From an uncultured Thiothrix sp. (lineage in GTDB: Bacteria > Pseudomonadota > Gammaproteobacteria > Poriferisulfidales > GCA-002705445): 64,000 nucleotides of DNA. Every line of letters begins with the position of its first letter. Within the stretch, counting starts at the first letter, position 1. Where the stretch lies: assembly GCA_902624655.1 (NCBI GenBank), contig CACNYJ010000001.1, positions 1-64,000 of the forward strand, in the 5' to 3' direction. Under the pieces are notes generated by a model. The model had not been told where the DNA came from and made no database searches. It saw only the letters and a list, made by a program, of their open reading frames with translations. The position numbers were made by a program, and so were the translations under genes. Below, piece after piece: positions 34,713-43,588 of the stretch.

Positions 34713-35513
34713 ATGCCATCATTTGTATCGATAAATCCGTTTGTAGAACTTTCAAATTCTATACCAACAATTGCCATCCAGGGTTTTTTGTTAGCCATGG
34801 CTGGACTTGTAATTGGTGGAGTCGTTTTAGATATCATTCATAAAAAAAATGTAAAGTATTTCTTTGAAAATGCAAAAAAAGCGAAAGAAAAAGCGAAAAC
34901 GAATGTTAGCACAGGTAGGAAAGCAAAGATTATTGCTGAGACAGTTGCACACGATGTTTTAATATCAGGGGAATTCTGCGGCTGGAAAAGACAAGTTGCT
35001 CATCTGCTAGGAATGTATGGAACTATTATTTTTTGGATCACATCTGCTATTTTAGTTTTTAAATACGCAACACCTACTGCTGTAACGCCAGAAATAATTT
35101 CTCAACTATGGCACTTAGGAGCTGCAATGACTTGTTTAGGCGCATATTGGTTTTGGTTCTTCTTAAGAGTAGATGTCGCTGCAGAAGGCCATAAATGGTA
35201 TCGAGTTGTCTTTACAGATTTATTTGTTCTGTCGCTTGTTGTTACATCAACCTTTGGTTTGCTCTGGTCATTCTTTCAAGCTCAAGGTTCAGCGCTAGGA
35301 GTTTTATTTTTAATATTATTTATTCTATCCAATATTGTTTTATATGGTGGAGTCTATTGGTCTAAGTTTGCTCACATGTTTTACAAACCTGGCGCCGCGA
35401 TACAAAAACATTTAGCAGAAGCTGATGGGTCTAGAGATTTTCTACCAGAGCCCGCTGATGCTCCAAAACAATTTGGTTTGGGTATTAAACGTGAAGCACC
35501 AAGACATTATTAG
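34713..35513 (+). CDS. aprM: Adenylylsulfate reductase membrane anchor AprM
   Basis: A 266-residue membrane protein that links AprAB to the quinone pool in sulfur oxidisers lacking QmoABC. Five or so hydrophobic helices are visible: about residues 20-42, 93-115, 130-150, 165-188 and 195-218. There is a heme-like His near GEFCGWKRQVAHLLG. The Shine-Dalgarno is strong (AGGGGGGAG). aprB and aprA follow in the order aprM-aprB-aprA, typical of SUP05-type and vesicomyid-symbiont bacteria. Confidence 0.9.
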   Translation: MPSFVSINPFVELSNSIPTIAIQGFLLAMAGLVIGGVVLDIIHKKNVKYFFENAKKAKEKAKTNVSTGRKAKIIAETVAHDVLISGEFCGWKRQVAHLLGMYGTIIFWITSAILVFKYATPTAVTPEIISQLWHLGAAMTCLGAYWFWFFLRVDVAAEGHKWYRVVFTDLFVLSLVVTSTFGLLWSFFQAQGSALGVLFLILFILSNIVLYGGVYWSKFAHMFYKPGAAIQKHLAEADGSRDFLPEPADAPKQFGLGIKREAPRHY

Positions 35514-35577
35514 AATTATATTGGAGATATAAAAAAGAATTTTAAATTAATTTTGTAGTAATAAAGGAGAAAAAGTT

Positions 35578-36078
35578 ATGTCAACATTTGTATATATGAC
35601 CCGATGCGACGGGTGTGGTCACTGCGTAGATATCTGTCCTTCAGACATTATGCATATTGATCCAAAGATTAGACGTGCAGTGAATATCGAACCGAATTTT
35701 TGTTGGGAGTGTTATTCGTGTGTCAAGGCTTGCCCACAAAATGCTATCGACGCTCGTGGCTATGCAGACTTTGCGCCGATGGGGCATAAGGTCAGAGTTT
35801 TAAGAGAAGAAGAAAAAGGAACTATCTCTTGGAAAATAACCTTTAGAAACGGCACCGAAAAGAATTTTGTTTCTCCAATTACTACAAAACCATGGGGGAA
35901 ACATATTCATAAAGTTGCTGAAGCAGAAGTTCCTGATCAAGCAGCACATGATTCACAACTTCTTTTTAATGAACCAGATTACTTAAAAATTGGTGACAAT
36001 AGAGATGCTGAATTAATCAATGAGGATGGATTACCATCGCGTGCTAAGGATACCTTTAAGCAAGGAGTTTATTACTAA
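35578..36078 (+). CDS. aprB: Adenylylsulfate reductase beta subunit
   Basis: Iron-sulfur subunit (166 residues) that passes electrons between AprA flavin and the membrane. Two [4Fe-4S] motifs are visible: CDGCGHCVDICP near the start and CWECYSCVKACP near residue 48. A C-terminal tail wraps AprA in known structures. AAAGGAG precedes the ATG. The stop overlaps the aprA start (TAATG). Confidence 0.96.
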   Translation: MSTFVYMTRCDGCGHCVDICPSDIMHIDPKIRRAVNIEPNFCWECYSCVKACPQNAIDARGYADFAPMGHKVRVLREEEKGTISWKITFRNGTEKNFVSPITTKPWGKHIHKVAEAEVPDQAAHDSQLLFNEPDYLKIGDNRDAELINEDGLPSRAKDTFKQGVYY

Positions 36079-37928
36079 TGGCAGATCACAAAACAGTTTA
36101 CGAAGAATGCGACATACTTATTGTTGGTGGGGGTATGGCTGGTACTGGGGCGACTTTTGAATCCAGGTACTGGGGTCGTGATATGAGAATTTTATGTGTT
36201 GAGAAAGCTAACATTGATAGAAGCGGTGCTGTTGCGCAAGGGTTATATGCAATTAATTGTTATATGGGAACAAGATGGAATGAAAATCAACCAGAGGATC
36301 ATGTTCGTTATGCAAGAAATGATTTAATGGGTATGGTTCGCGAAGACTTAGCTTTGGATATGGCACGTCATGTCGATTCATGCGTACATATGTTTGAAGA
36401 ATGGGGTCTCCCGCTTATGAAAAATAAAGAGGGTCGATACCAGAGAGAAGGTAAATGGCAAATAATGATTCATGGTGAAAGTTATAAACCTATTGTTGCT
36501 GAGGCAGCTAAAAAATCAGCAAGTAAGGTATATAACCGCGTAATGATTACTCATTTATTAAAAGATGAAGCCAAGGACAACCGATGTGGTGGTGCTGTAG
36601 GGTTCAATATGAGAACCGGAGATTTCCATGTATTCCGTGCAAAAGCAACTATCATTTGTGCTGGTGGGGCATCTCATATTTTTAAACCAAGAGCTGTAGG
36701 TGAAGGCATGGGTAGAACATGGTATGCGCCATGGAGTAACGGCTCTTGTTACGCATTACCAATTGCACTTGGTGCAAAAATGACGCAGATGGAAAACCGA
36801 ATAGTTTTATGTCGATTCAAAGATGGATATGGACCAGTCGGAGCTTACTTCTTACATCTTAAAACCTATACTCAAAACACTTATGGTGAAGAATACGAAT
36901 CGAAATGGTACGACCAAACAAAAGAAATGGTTGGTGAATATATTGACCATCATCCAACTCCAACTTGTTTGAGAAATCATGCTTTCTTAGAGGAAGTTAA
37001 AGCTGGTAGAGGTCCGATTCATATGGTGACAATGGAAGCGTTTCAAGATCCGCATTTGGAGGTAATTGGGTGGGAAAACTTCCTTGGAATGACCGTAGGT
37101 CAAGCTGTGGTTTGGGCATCACAAGATATTGACCCAAAATATCAAAACCCAGAATTAACAACCTCTGAGCCATATGTCATGGGATCACATGCGACTTGTT
37201 CAGGGGCTTGGGTTAGCGGGCCATCAGATTTATCTCCAAAAGAATATTTTTGGGGTTATAACAGAATGATGACCGTGGATGGAGTATTTGGAGCTGGTGA
37301 TACTGTTGGTGGAACCGCTCATAAATTTTCATCAGGTTCATTTACAGAGGGACGTCTTGCTGCGAAAGCTGCGGTTCAATATATAAATGATATGGAAAGC
37401 AAGCCAAGTGTTAGCGAGCAACAAATAAATAAATTTAAAGATGAAGTATATAAACCATTAGAAAATTTTACTGTAGGTCGAAATGAAATTACTTCTGGAA
37501 CTGTTTCTCCGAGTTACCTGCTACCAATACAAGGGTTGCAGAGATTACAAAAAATTATGGATGAATATTGTGGAGGTATTACAGTAGGTTATCAGTGTAA
37601 CGAGCATCAATTGAAGAAAGGATTAAAAGATTTAAGTATTCTTCAAGAGGACTTAGAAAATATTGGTGCTGAAGATCTTCATCAATTAATGCGAGCATGG
37701 GAGTTAAAACATCGTGCGCTTGTTTCACAGTGCGTAACAGAGCATACATTGTTTAGAGAAGAAACACGCTGGCCAGGATATTACTATCGTTCAGATTTTA
37801 AAAAGTTAGATGATGATAACTGGCATTGTTTAACATTGTCTAGAAGGGATCCTGAAACAGGAAAGTTTACAATGGAAAAGGCTCCGCTTTATCATATCGT
37901 TGACGAGGAGCAAAAAAAGGCTGGTTAA
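36078..37928 (+). CDS. aprA: Adenylylsulfate reductase alpha subunit
   Basis: Catalytic FAD subunit (616 residues). In sulfur oxidisers it runs in reverse, making APS from sulfite and AMP. The N-terminal FAD fold (CDILIVGGGMAGTGATFESR), the substrate-channel segment RSGAVAQGLYAINCYMG and the FAD loop GVFGAGDTVGGTAHKFSSGS are clear. Next in the pathway would be an APS-consuming sulfurylase, not in this window. A small unknown ORF begins directly after its stop. Confidence 0.97.
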   Translation: MADHKTVYEECDILIVGGGMAGTGATFESRYWGRDMRILCVEKANIDRSGAVAQGLYAINCYMGTRWNENQPEDHVRYARNDLMGMVREDLALDMARHVDSCVHMFEEWGLPLMKNKEGRYQREGKWQIMIHGESYKPIVAEAAKKSASKVYNRVMITHLLKDEAKDNRCGGAVGFNMRTGDFHVFRAKATIICAGGASHIFKPRAVGEGMGRTWYAPWSNGSCYALPIALGAKMTQMENRIVLCRFKDGYGPVGAYFLHLKTYTQNTYGEEYESKWYDQTKEMVGEYIDHHPTPTCLRNHAFLEEVKAGRGPIHMVTMEAFQDPHLEVIGWENFLGMTVGQAVVWASQDIDPKYQNPELTTSEPYVMGSHATCSGAWVSGPSDLSPKEYFWGYNRMMTVDGVFGAGDTVGGTAHKFSSGSFTEGRLAAKAAVQYINDMESKPSVSEQQINKFKDEVYKPLENFTVGRNEITSGTVSPSYLLPIQGLQRLQKIMDEYCGGITVGYQCNEHQLKKGLKDLSILQEDLENIGAEDLHQLMRAWELKHRALVSQCVTEHTLFREETRWPGYYYRSDFKKLDDDNWHCLTLSRRDPETGKFTMEKAPLYHIVDEEQKKAG

Positions 37929-38279
37929 ATGGAATTTATAGAAAAATCTGATAAAGATATATTTGATATTGCAAATCCACTATGGTTAGACTTAGTTAAA
38001 TCCTCAAATAAGAATGACTATGGAGGTTTCACAAAAAACTTTTCAGAAACTTTTCTTATGGGCGCAAACGAAGTTGAGATTGGAAAACAGTGGGCCAATA
38101 ATAAACTATTATCAACGTTAAAAGAAGAAGCAAACCCAATCGGGTGCTTAAGGCGTGACGAGCATATAACAGTTATATACAAACAAAAAAGCACTGAATT
38201 CCCTGGTGACTACTTGGGTAGATTAGTATTGGGAATGGAATATGAGGCTGTAAAGATTTTCGGCGCCACCATTTTTTAA
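37929..38279 (+). CDS. Small conserved-looking protein coupled to aprA
   Basis: A 116-residue soluble protein whose ATG abuts the aprA stop (TAAATG), so translation is almost surely coupled. It is not recognised. It has one Cys (NPIGCLRRDEH) and a C-terminal hydrophobic strand-helix (YLGRLVLGMEYEAVKIFGA). Its place as fourth gene of the apr operon suggests an assembly or regulatory role for Apr, which is inference only. Confidence 0.6.
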   Translation: MEFIEKSDKDIFDIANPLWLDLVKSSNKNDYGGFTKNFSETFLMGANEVEIGKQWANNKLLSTLKEEANPIGCLRRDEHITVIYKQKSTEFPGDYLGRLVLGMEYEAVKIFGATIF

Positions 38280-38424
38280 ATAAAATATTGTTCCAGCATT
38301 ATCGTATCTAACTTATTAATTTAATTTGATTTTTTCATATCATTTAAGATATATATAATAAACAACTTGCTTCTATATAATTTGTAATATAATTTTAAAA
38401 ATATAAAATTAATTAGAGAAAAAA

Positions 38425-39237
38425 ATGGATGCTACCTCATTTAAATCTGAAAACTACATAATTGAAGAAGAACCTTTTTACTATCCAGTAAGGGATGAAA
38501 TCGAAGTTTTCGAAAGCGCTTATAAAAATCAGTTGCCAGTTTTACTAAAGGGACCAACGGGTTGTGGTAAAACAAGATTTATGGAACATATGAGTTGGCG
38601 TCTTAAAAGACCATTAATTACTGTATCCTGTCATGATGATCTAACAGCATCGGATCTCGTAGGAAGATACTTGATTCAGGGTTCAGACACTGTTTGGATT
38701 GACGGTCCACTAGCAAGAGCAGTGCGTGTTGGCGCAATATGTTATTTAGATGAAATAGTCGAAGCAAGAAAAGATACAACTGTTGTGATACACCCTTTAT
38801 GCGATGATAGAAGAGTACTCCCTATTGAAAAAGTTGGTGAAGTTTTGGAAGCTACGTCAGATTTTTGCATGGCTATATCTTATAATCCTGGATATCAAAG
38901 TATTCTTAAAGATCTAAAGCAGAGTACAAGACAAAGATTCGTCGCCTTAGAATTTGATTATCCCGAAGCAAATATCGAACAATCAATTATTGAAAGCGAA
39001 ACTGGTGCTGACAAAGAATTGAGTACCGCTTTAGTTAAATTTGCGCATATGACAAGAAACTTAAAAGGTAATGGTTTGGACGAAGGAGCTAGCACAAGAC
39101 TTTTAGTCCATGCTGCAAAATTAATTGTTTCAGGTGTAAATCCAACAACAGCTTGCAGATGTTCTATTTCGGAAGCGATAACAGATGATCCTGATATGCT
39201 TAAAGCTGTGAATGAATTAAGTTCTGCTTTATTTTAA
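38425..39237 (+). CDS. cbbQ: CbbQ/NorQ-type MoxR AAA+ ATPase
   Basis: A 270-residue AAA+ protein. Walker A is GPTGCGKTRFMEH, Walker B is AICYLDEIVEA, and the presensor region carries SYNPGYQ and STRQRF. It matches CbbQ, NirQ and NorQ proteins, which remodel Rubisco or nitric-oxide reductase together with a VWA-domain partner (CbbO/NorD). No VWA partner or Rubisco gene lies in the window, so the target is not certain. The neighbourhood of an autotrophic sulfur oxidiser favours CbbQ. Confidence 0.75.
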   Translation: MDATSFKSENYIIEEEPFYYPVRDEIEVFESAYKNQLPVLLKGPTGCGKTRFMEHMSWRLKRPLITVSCHDDLTASDLVGRYLIQGSDTVWIDGPLARAVRVGAICYLDEIVEARKDTTVVIHPLCDDRRVLPIEKVGEVLEATSDFCMAISYNPGYQSILKDLKQSTRQRFVALEFDYPEANIEQSIIESETGADKELSTALVKFAHMTRNLKGNGLDEGASTRLLVHAAKLIVSGVNPTTACRCSISEAITDDPDMLKAVNELSSALF

Positions 39238-39249
39238 AAAAAATCGAGA

Positions 39250-39289
39250 TGCTATTTTGATAAAGGAGCGAACTAAATCTTAAATAGCA
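39250..39289 (+). other. Inverted repeat after the cbbQ-like gene
   Basis: TGCTATTT (39250-39257) and its exact complement (39282-39289) flank a 24-nt loop, followed by CACCCCAACTTTT. This may be a weak terminator or mRNA-stabilising hairpin. Confidence 0.35.
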
Positions 39290-39309
39290 CCCCAACTTTT
39301 ACCTCACAC

Positions 39310-39585
39310 TCAACCAACACATTTGGTGTAGCTTGTACCCCGGTAATTTAATTGATACTTGTTTTTTATATCTTTTTTAAAGCTAGACTTAATAAAATAT
39401 AAACCGCGATAGATAAGAGATATCTTATCTAAATAGGTAACCGAGGGATCCGAATTCCCTGAATGAAAAATACCTCTATATACTTGATTTTGCATAACTT
39501 TTTCACCATCAATTAAATCTAAAATCATTGTAGTGAACTTGTTACGCAGGTTCTTGCGTGGTATAACCAGATTTGAATATAGCAT
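39310..39585 (-). CDS. Small protein with three YRG motifs (DUF4278-like)
   Basis: About 91 residues from an ATG at 39585; a GTG at 39624 is the furthest start, and neither has a clear Shine-Dalgarno. The C-terminal half repeats an x-YRG-xx(Y/F/H) pattern three times (QVYRGIFH, LIYRGLYF, LNYRGTSY). This resembles DUF4278 proteins, known mostly from cyanobacteria. The basic, aromatic composition suggests a small structural or binding protein. Function unknown, start uncertain. Confidence 0.45.
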   Translation of the reverse strand: MLYSNLVIPRKNLRNKFTTMILDLIDGEKVMQNQVYRGIFHSGNSDPSVTYLDKISLIYRGLYFIKSSFKKDIKNKYQLNYRGTSYTKCVG

Positions 39586-39651
39586 TTTTTGGAAAATATT
39601 CAACTTTTCATATCGTTGATACACAAACCATTAACAACAGAGGTATTGAAT

Positions 39652-40206
39652 TTGACATCAACATTTAAATTAAAAAATATTTTCGATGAAAAGTTTTGCG
39701 ACCATCTTAGTAAAAAATATAAATTTGTAAATTCTGTTTCGAAAAAAATATCTGAAAGTTTAGAAAAGACTTATACAGATTTTATTATCCTAATTTTAAG
39801 TGAAAATAACACCTACTCTATTGACGAAAGGAACAAGCTTTATAAAGAAGCAATATTTAATCTTGATCACACAAGCAAGCTCTTAAAAGGTATGCCGCAC
39901 CCTGCTAGTTCTATGAGTTATAAGCTATTAAAAATGTCAGAAACATTAAAAAAAGTGACAAGTGGAAATAAAAAAGGAAAGTCAAAAGCAAATAGATTTA
40001 TCGAAAAAAATTTAATTAGAAAATTTATTATCTTCTGGGATCAACATAGCGACGAAAAATTTCTCTCTACGGAAGAAAAAATAAATTATAAGACATGCGA
40101 ATGTTTTTACGAGTGTTCTAAAAAGATATCACAGGTTTATCCGGAGATAGAATGGTTTAAAGTCTGTGAGATGGATTTTGTTGAAAGTCTATTCGAGAAT
40201 ATTTAA
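39652..40206 (+). CDS. Unknown basic helical protein
   Basis: Not recognised. A TTG at 39652 with GAGG 8 nt upstream gives 184 residues. An ATG at 39589 in the same frame lacks a ribosome site and would overlap the opposite-strand gene. The protein is rich in Lys, Ser and Glu and mostly helical. Three cysteines cluster near the C-terminus (KTCECFYECSKKI). It is convergent with slyD, overlapping by 4 nt. It is not similar to CbbO despite standing after a cbbQ-like gene. Confidence 0.5.
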   Translation: MTSTFKLKNIFDEKFCDHLSKKYKFVNSVSKKISESLEKTYTDFIILILSENNTYSIDERNKLYKEAIFNLDHTSKLLKGMPHPASSMSYKLLKMSETLKKVTSGNKKGKSKANRFIEKNLIRKFIIFWDQHSDEKFLSTEEKINYKTCECFYECSKKISQVYPEIEWFKVCEMDFVESLFENI

Positions 40207-40676
40207 TCCTCTGTTACCTCATTGAGAGCATCAATTTCTGTTTTTGTTGCATCTCTAACACTCATTATCTTGACATTAAAATTAATTTTCATATTACATA
40301 ATGGATGATTTCCATCTAAAACAATCTTTTCATCTGTCAGCTGAGTTACTCTAAAAGGTTTAATGTCACCTGAATCATTTTGAAATTCAACAATTTTCCC
40401 AAGCTCATGATACTCTTTTGGAACATTTTTTATTTCATCTTCAAAGATTAAATCCTTATCTTCCTCTCCAAAAACTTCGCCTGGTTCAAAAGTTACACTT
40501 ACTTCGTCATCAGCTTTTTTGTTTTCAAGTGCATCTTCAAGTTTTGGCCATAAGCCCATTTTCACACCATGCACATAATTTACCGGCATATCTACTTGTT
40601 CTATAATTTGACCTTCGTCACTTATTATTGAATATGTAAATTCTACGTACTTATTTTTTTTTATAAATTCTGACAT
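40203..40676 (-). CDS. slyD: FKBP-type peptidyl-prolyl isomerase, SlyD-like
   Basis: Folding helper that isomerises X-Pro bonds; SlyD also binds metals in some species. The 157-residue product has the FKBP half (VEFTYSIISDEGQIIEQ; YVHGVKMGLWPKLEDALENK), the insert-in-flap domain (VTFEPGEVFGEEDKDLIF) and the returning strand DGNHPLCNMKINFNVKI. The His-rich metal tail of E. coli SlyD is absent. Confidence 0.9.
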   Translation of the reverse strand: MSEFIKKNKYVEFTYSIISDEGQIIEQVDMPVNYVHGVKMGLWPKLEDALENKKADDEVSVTFEPGEVFGEEDKDLIFEDEIKNVPKEYHELGKIVEFQNDSGDIKPFRVTQLTDEKIVLDGNHPLCNMKINFNVKIMSVRDATKTEIDALNEVTED

Positions 40677-40679
40677 ATG

Positions 40680-41939
40680 TTAAAAGTAAAGTTTCATCAT
40701 CATTCCCGTCAAGCCAAGTGTTAATAACAAGGGTAGAATACCAACTTTTGCCTTTTGTAGTGCTAGCAAACTTAGAACTATTAAAACTAAAAGATTAATA
40801 TCAAAATACTCAGCACCATTATTATTAATCCATAATGAATTATAAGCAAGAACGAATCCTAAGTTTGCTATAAGACCTACAACCGCGGAGGTAACAAAGC
40901 TTAGAGGAATATCAAGCGTTTTATTTTCCTTGCTAAGTTCGATCAATGGGGCTCCGATAAAAATAAATGCAAAAGATGGAAGAAAGGTGAAGAATGTTGC
41001 CACAAACGCACATATTAAAGCGCCTATTAAAGGATTTCCTATTGCTAAAATATCATTCGACCACCCAACTATAAAACCAACATAAGTGACAATCATAATT
41101 AATGGACCAGGAGTGGATTCTCCTAAAGCAAGGCCATCAATCATTTGCTGACTTGTTAACCATCCGTGTGATTCAATAATATTTTGAAAAACATAGGGCA
41201 GTAATGCATACGCACCTCCAAAAGTAATTAAAGCAGCTTTACTAAAAAATAAAGATAAGTTCAGTAAAATATCTTCTTTTGCAAGAAGTACAAAAGTAAG
41301 CACGACTACCCAAATTGATAGTGCAATTAAAAAAGTTTTGAAAGATTTTTTTAAAACTTTATTATCTATGAAATTTAAAAAATTTTGTTTATCTAATTTT
41401 TTTTCTTTAAAATGAAATATAAATCCTATTAAACCCGCAGAAATTATTATCAAAGGAAAGTTTGCATCTATAATATTTATTGCAAAAAGTGCGCAAATTG
41501 CGGTTAACCAATAATAAATTTTTTTCAAAACCTTTTTTGCGATTTTGATTGTTGCGGAGAAGATTATTGCTATTACAGCAGCTTTTACTCCATATAAGAC
41601 GCCTTCCCCCCAAACATTATCTGAAAAATTAATGTAGACATAAGTTAATGCAGTTAAAATGAAGAATGAGGGGACTATAAATAATATGCCAGCTATAAGA
41701 CCACCAAGCCTTCCATGCATCAACCAACCTAAATAAGTAGCAAGTTGTTGAGCTTCTGGACCAGGAAGAAGCATCGTAAAATTTAAAGCGTGGAAAAAAC
41801 TTTTATCATCTATCCATTTTTTCTTTTCAACAATGTCTTCATGCATCATGCTAATTTGAGATGCTGGCCCTCCGAAACTAATAAAACCTAGTTTTAACCA
41901 ATATAAAATGGCTTCCTTGAGTTGAATTTTATTATTCAT
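40680..41939 (-). CDS. chrA: Chromate transporter family protein ChrA
   Basis: A 419-residue inner-membrane protein with two homologous CHR domains, each opening with a signature: WLKLGFISFGGPASQISMMH in the first and FSKAALITFGGAYALLPYV in the second. PGPEAQQLATYLGW and ESTPGPLIMIVTYVGF are the matching PGP segments. About ten membrane helices are expected. ChrA exports chromate in some hosts; the native substrate in marine bacteria is often unknown, and a sulfate-like anion is possible. Confidence 0.9.
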   Translation of the reverse strand: MNNKIQLKEAILYWLKLGFISFGGPASQISMMHEDIVEKKKWIDDKSFFHALNFTMLLPGPEAQQLATYLGWLMHGRLGGLIAGILFIVPSFFILTALTYVYINFSDNVWGEGVLYGVKAAVIAIIFSATIKIAKKVLKKIYYWLTAICALFAINIIDANFPLIIISAGLIGFIFHFKEKKLDKQNFLNFIDNKVLKKSFKTFLIALSIWVVVLTFVLLAKEDILLNLSLFFSKAALITFGGAYALLPYVFQNIIESHGWLTSQQMIDGLALGESTPGPLIMIVTYVGFIVGWSNDILAIGNPLIGALICAFVATFFTFLPSFAFIFIGAPLIELSKENKTLDIPLSFVTSAVVGLIANLGFVLAYNSLWINNNGAEYFDINLLVLIVLSLLALQKAKVGILPLLLTLGLTGMMMKLYF

Positions 41940-41962
41940 GATTTAATTTTTTTTAACAGGTA

Positions 41963-42193
41963 TTATTTTTCCCATTCTTTTAAAATAGGAGCGTCTCTTT
42001 TCTCTAAAATAAGCATTTCAGCTTCTAGCATGTCTTCGGCAAATACAACTTTATATGCATTTGGGTTATTTGGTGAGTGTTTTTTTCTTAGATCTTTTAC
42101 AAGATTTTTTGCCTCTTTGTACGTATCAAAAGTATCGATATGATCTACCGATCTGAATTTATTTTCCTGATATTTAAATACAAAGTATGGCAT
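41963..42193 (-). CDS. Small conserved-type protein of unknown function
   Basis: A 76-residue soluble protein starting MPYFVFKYQEN. I choose the ATG at 42193 because TATAAT lies 6 nt upstream; an in-frame ATG at 42211 would sit on the promoter. The sequence is charged, with the pattern YKEAKNLVKDLRK and an acidic C-terminal helix (FAEDMLEAEMLILEKR). No domain was recognised. It is divergent from rpiA. Confidence 0.6.
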   Translation of the reverse strand: MPYFVFKYQENKFRSVDHIDTFDTYKEAKNLVKDLRKKHSPNNPNAYKVVFAEDMLEAEMLILEKRDAPILKEWEK

Positions 42194-42199
42194 ATATGA

Positions 42200-42205
42200 A
42201 TTATA
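42200..42205 (-). promoter_or_regulatory. -10 element of a putative leaderless promoter
   Basis: On the minus strand TATAAT is followed by 6 nt (TCATAT) and then the ATG at 42193. No Shine-Dalgarno is present. Confidence 0.45.
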
Positions 42206-42236
42206 ATACACTTCAGACTTGTATGGTTAAAAATTA

Positions 42237-42905
42237 ATGAGTAAAACAGAATCAAAGAAACAGGCTGTGGCAAGAGCAGCAATAGAGTTTATAGAGTATG
42301 ATGACTTATTAGGTGTTGGCACAGGGTCAACTGTTGACTGCTTTATTGAACTTTTAAAACCTATAAAAAATAAAATTTCAGGAGCTGTTGCAAGTTCGAT
42401 ATCTACTCAACAAAAATTAGAGGCAAATGGAATAAGGGTTTACGACTTAAATGATGTAAGTGATATTCCATTATACGTTGATGGCGCAGATGAAGTGAAT
42501 AGTAGGCTACAACTTATAAAAGGTGGTGGTGGTGCTCTCACAAGAGAAAAAATAATTGCAAATGCATCAAAAAAATTTTTATGCATAGTTGATGATTCAA
42601 AAATTGTTAATATTTTAGGAAAATTTCCACTCCCAATTGAAGTTCTTCCAATGGCTAGATCTTTTGTAGCAAGAGAAATTATTAAGCACAAAGGCATGCC
42701 ATCTTGGAGAGATGGCTTTGTAACAGACAATGAAAATGTCATATTAGACGTAAGTCATTTAGAAATTATGGAGCCAATAGAACTTGAGAGAAAGCTAAAT
42801 CAGATCCCAGGAGTCGTTACAGTTGGTCTCTTTGCAGAGAGAGGCGCAGACCAAGTATTGATTAGTAGCGACGATGGTGTATCAGAGCTTAAGAAAGATA
42901 ATTAA
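42237..42905 (+). CDS. rpiA: Ribose-5-phosphate isomerase A
   Basis: Interconverts ribose 5-phosphate and ribulose 5-phosphate, used in the pentose phosphate pathway and the Calvin cycle. The 222 residues are typical. Motifs [15 protein letters not shown] (phosphate loop), [24 protein letters not shown] (catalytic Asp/Glu/Lys region) and [11 protein letters not shown] are clear. Confidence 0.97.
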   Translation: MSKTESKKQAVARAAIEFIEYDDLLGVGTGSTVDCFIELLKPIKNKISGAVASSISTQQKLEANGIRVYDLNDVSDIPLYVDGADEVNSRLQLIKGGGGALTREKIIANASKKFLCIVDDSKIVNILGKFPLPIEVLPMARSFVAREIIKHKGMPSWRDGFVTDNENVILDVSHLEIMEPIELERKLNQIPGVVTVGLFAERGADQVLISSDDGVSELKKDN

Positions 42906-42907
42906 AT

Positions 42908-43588
42908 TCATAAGTATTTTACCTTTCTAAACTCTCCTGACTTAATTTTCCCAATAGAGTATTCCCCGTAATTCGTTCTAATAATTCTGTTGACGGTTAA
43001 ATTAAATTTCTCAAAAATTTTTCTTATTTCTCTATTTTTACCTTCACTTAATTCAATTTTAAACCAGCTGTTTGTTTTAAGCTTTTTAACCAAAGCAATT
43101 TTATCCACTCGATGTGAAATACCATTTATTTTAACACCACGTTGAATTTGTAAGATATATGAATTCTTCACATTCCCAAATACTTTTACCTTGTATGTTC
43201 TTTTTATTTTATTTTTTGGAAGTTCATACTCCCTAGCAATATCTCCATTATTAGTAAAAAGTAGTAAACCTTCAGTGTTGTAATCAAGACGCCCTACAGT
43301 TATAAGATTTTGTTTATTCTTTGGCAAAAGATCATATACAGTTTTCCTTTGATTTTGCCCTACCTTTGAAGTTATATATCCTCTAGGTTTATTTAAAATA
43401 TACAAATCAACGCTACTTTGAAGATTTATTTTTCTCCCGTTAACAAAAACTTTATCCTTTTCTTTTACTTTATATGATAAGTCCTCACATAACTTTTCAT
43501 TTATTTTCACTTTTCTATTAATAATTAATTTTTCAGCTTCGCGTCTTGAGCATAATCCTGCGTGAGCTATGAATTTAGATATTCTCAT
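42908..43588 (-). CDS. rluB: 23S rRNA pseudouridine synthase, RsuA/RluB family
   Basis: A 226-residue enzyme with an N-terminal S4 RNA-binding domain (MRISKFIAHAGLCSRREAEKL) and a catalytic domain with GRLDYNTEGLLLFTNNG (catalytic Asp). The order fits RluB (U2605 of 23S rRNA) rather than RluE or RluF because of the S4 domain and Lys-rich ending, but the exact site is not certain. The start lies next to the tas stop. Confidence 0.82.
   Translation of the reverse strand: MRISKFIAHAGLCSRREAEKLIINRKVKINEKLCEDLSYKVKEKDKVFVNGRKINLQSSVDLYILNKPRGYITSKVGQNQRKTVYDLLPKNKQNLITVGRLDYNTEGLLLFTNNGDIAREYELPKNKIKRTYKVKVFGNVKNSYILQIQRGVKINGISHRVDKIALVKKLKTNSWFKIELSEGKNREIRKIFEKFNLTVNRIIRTNYGEYSIGKIKSGEFRKVKYL

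Noticed and set aside
39652-40206. Remnant of cbbO behind the cbbQ-like gene
   Set aside because: No VWA-domain MIDAS motif (DxSxS) and no similarity in pattern; the protein is short, basic and helical.
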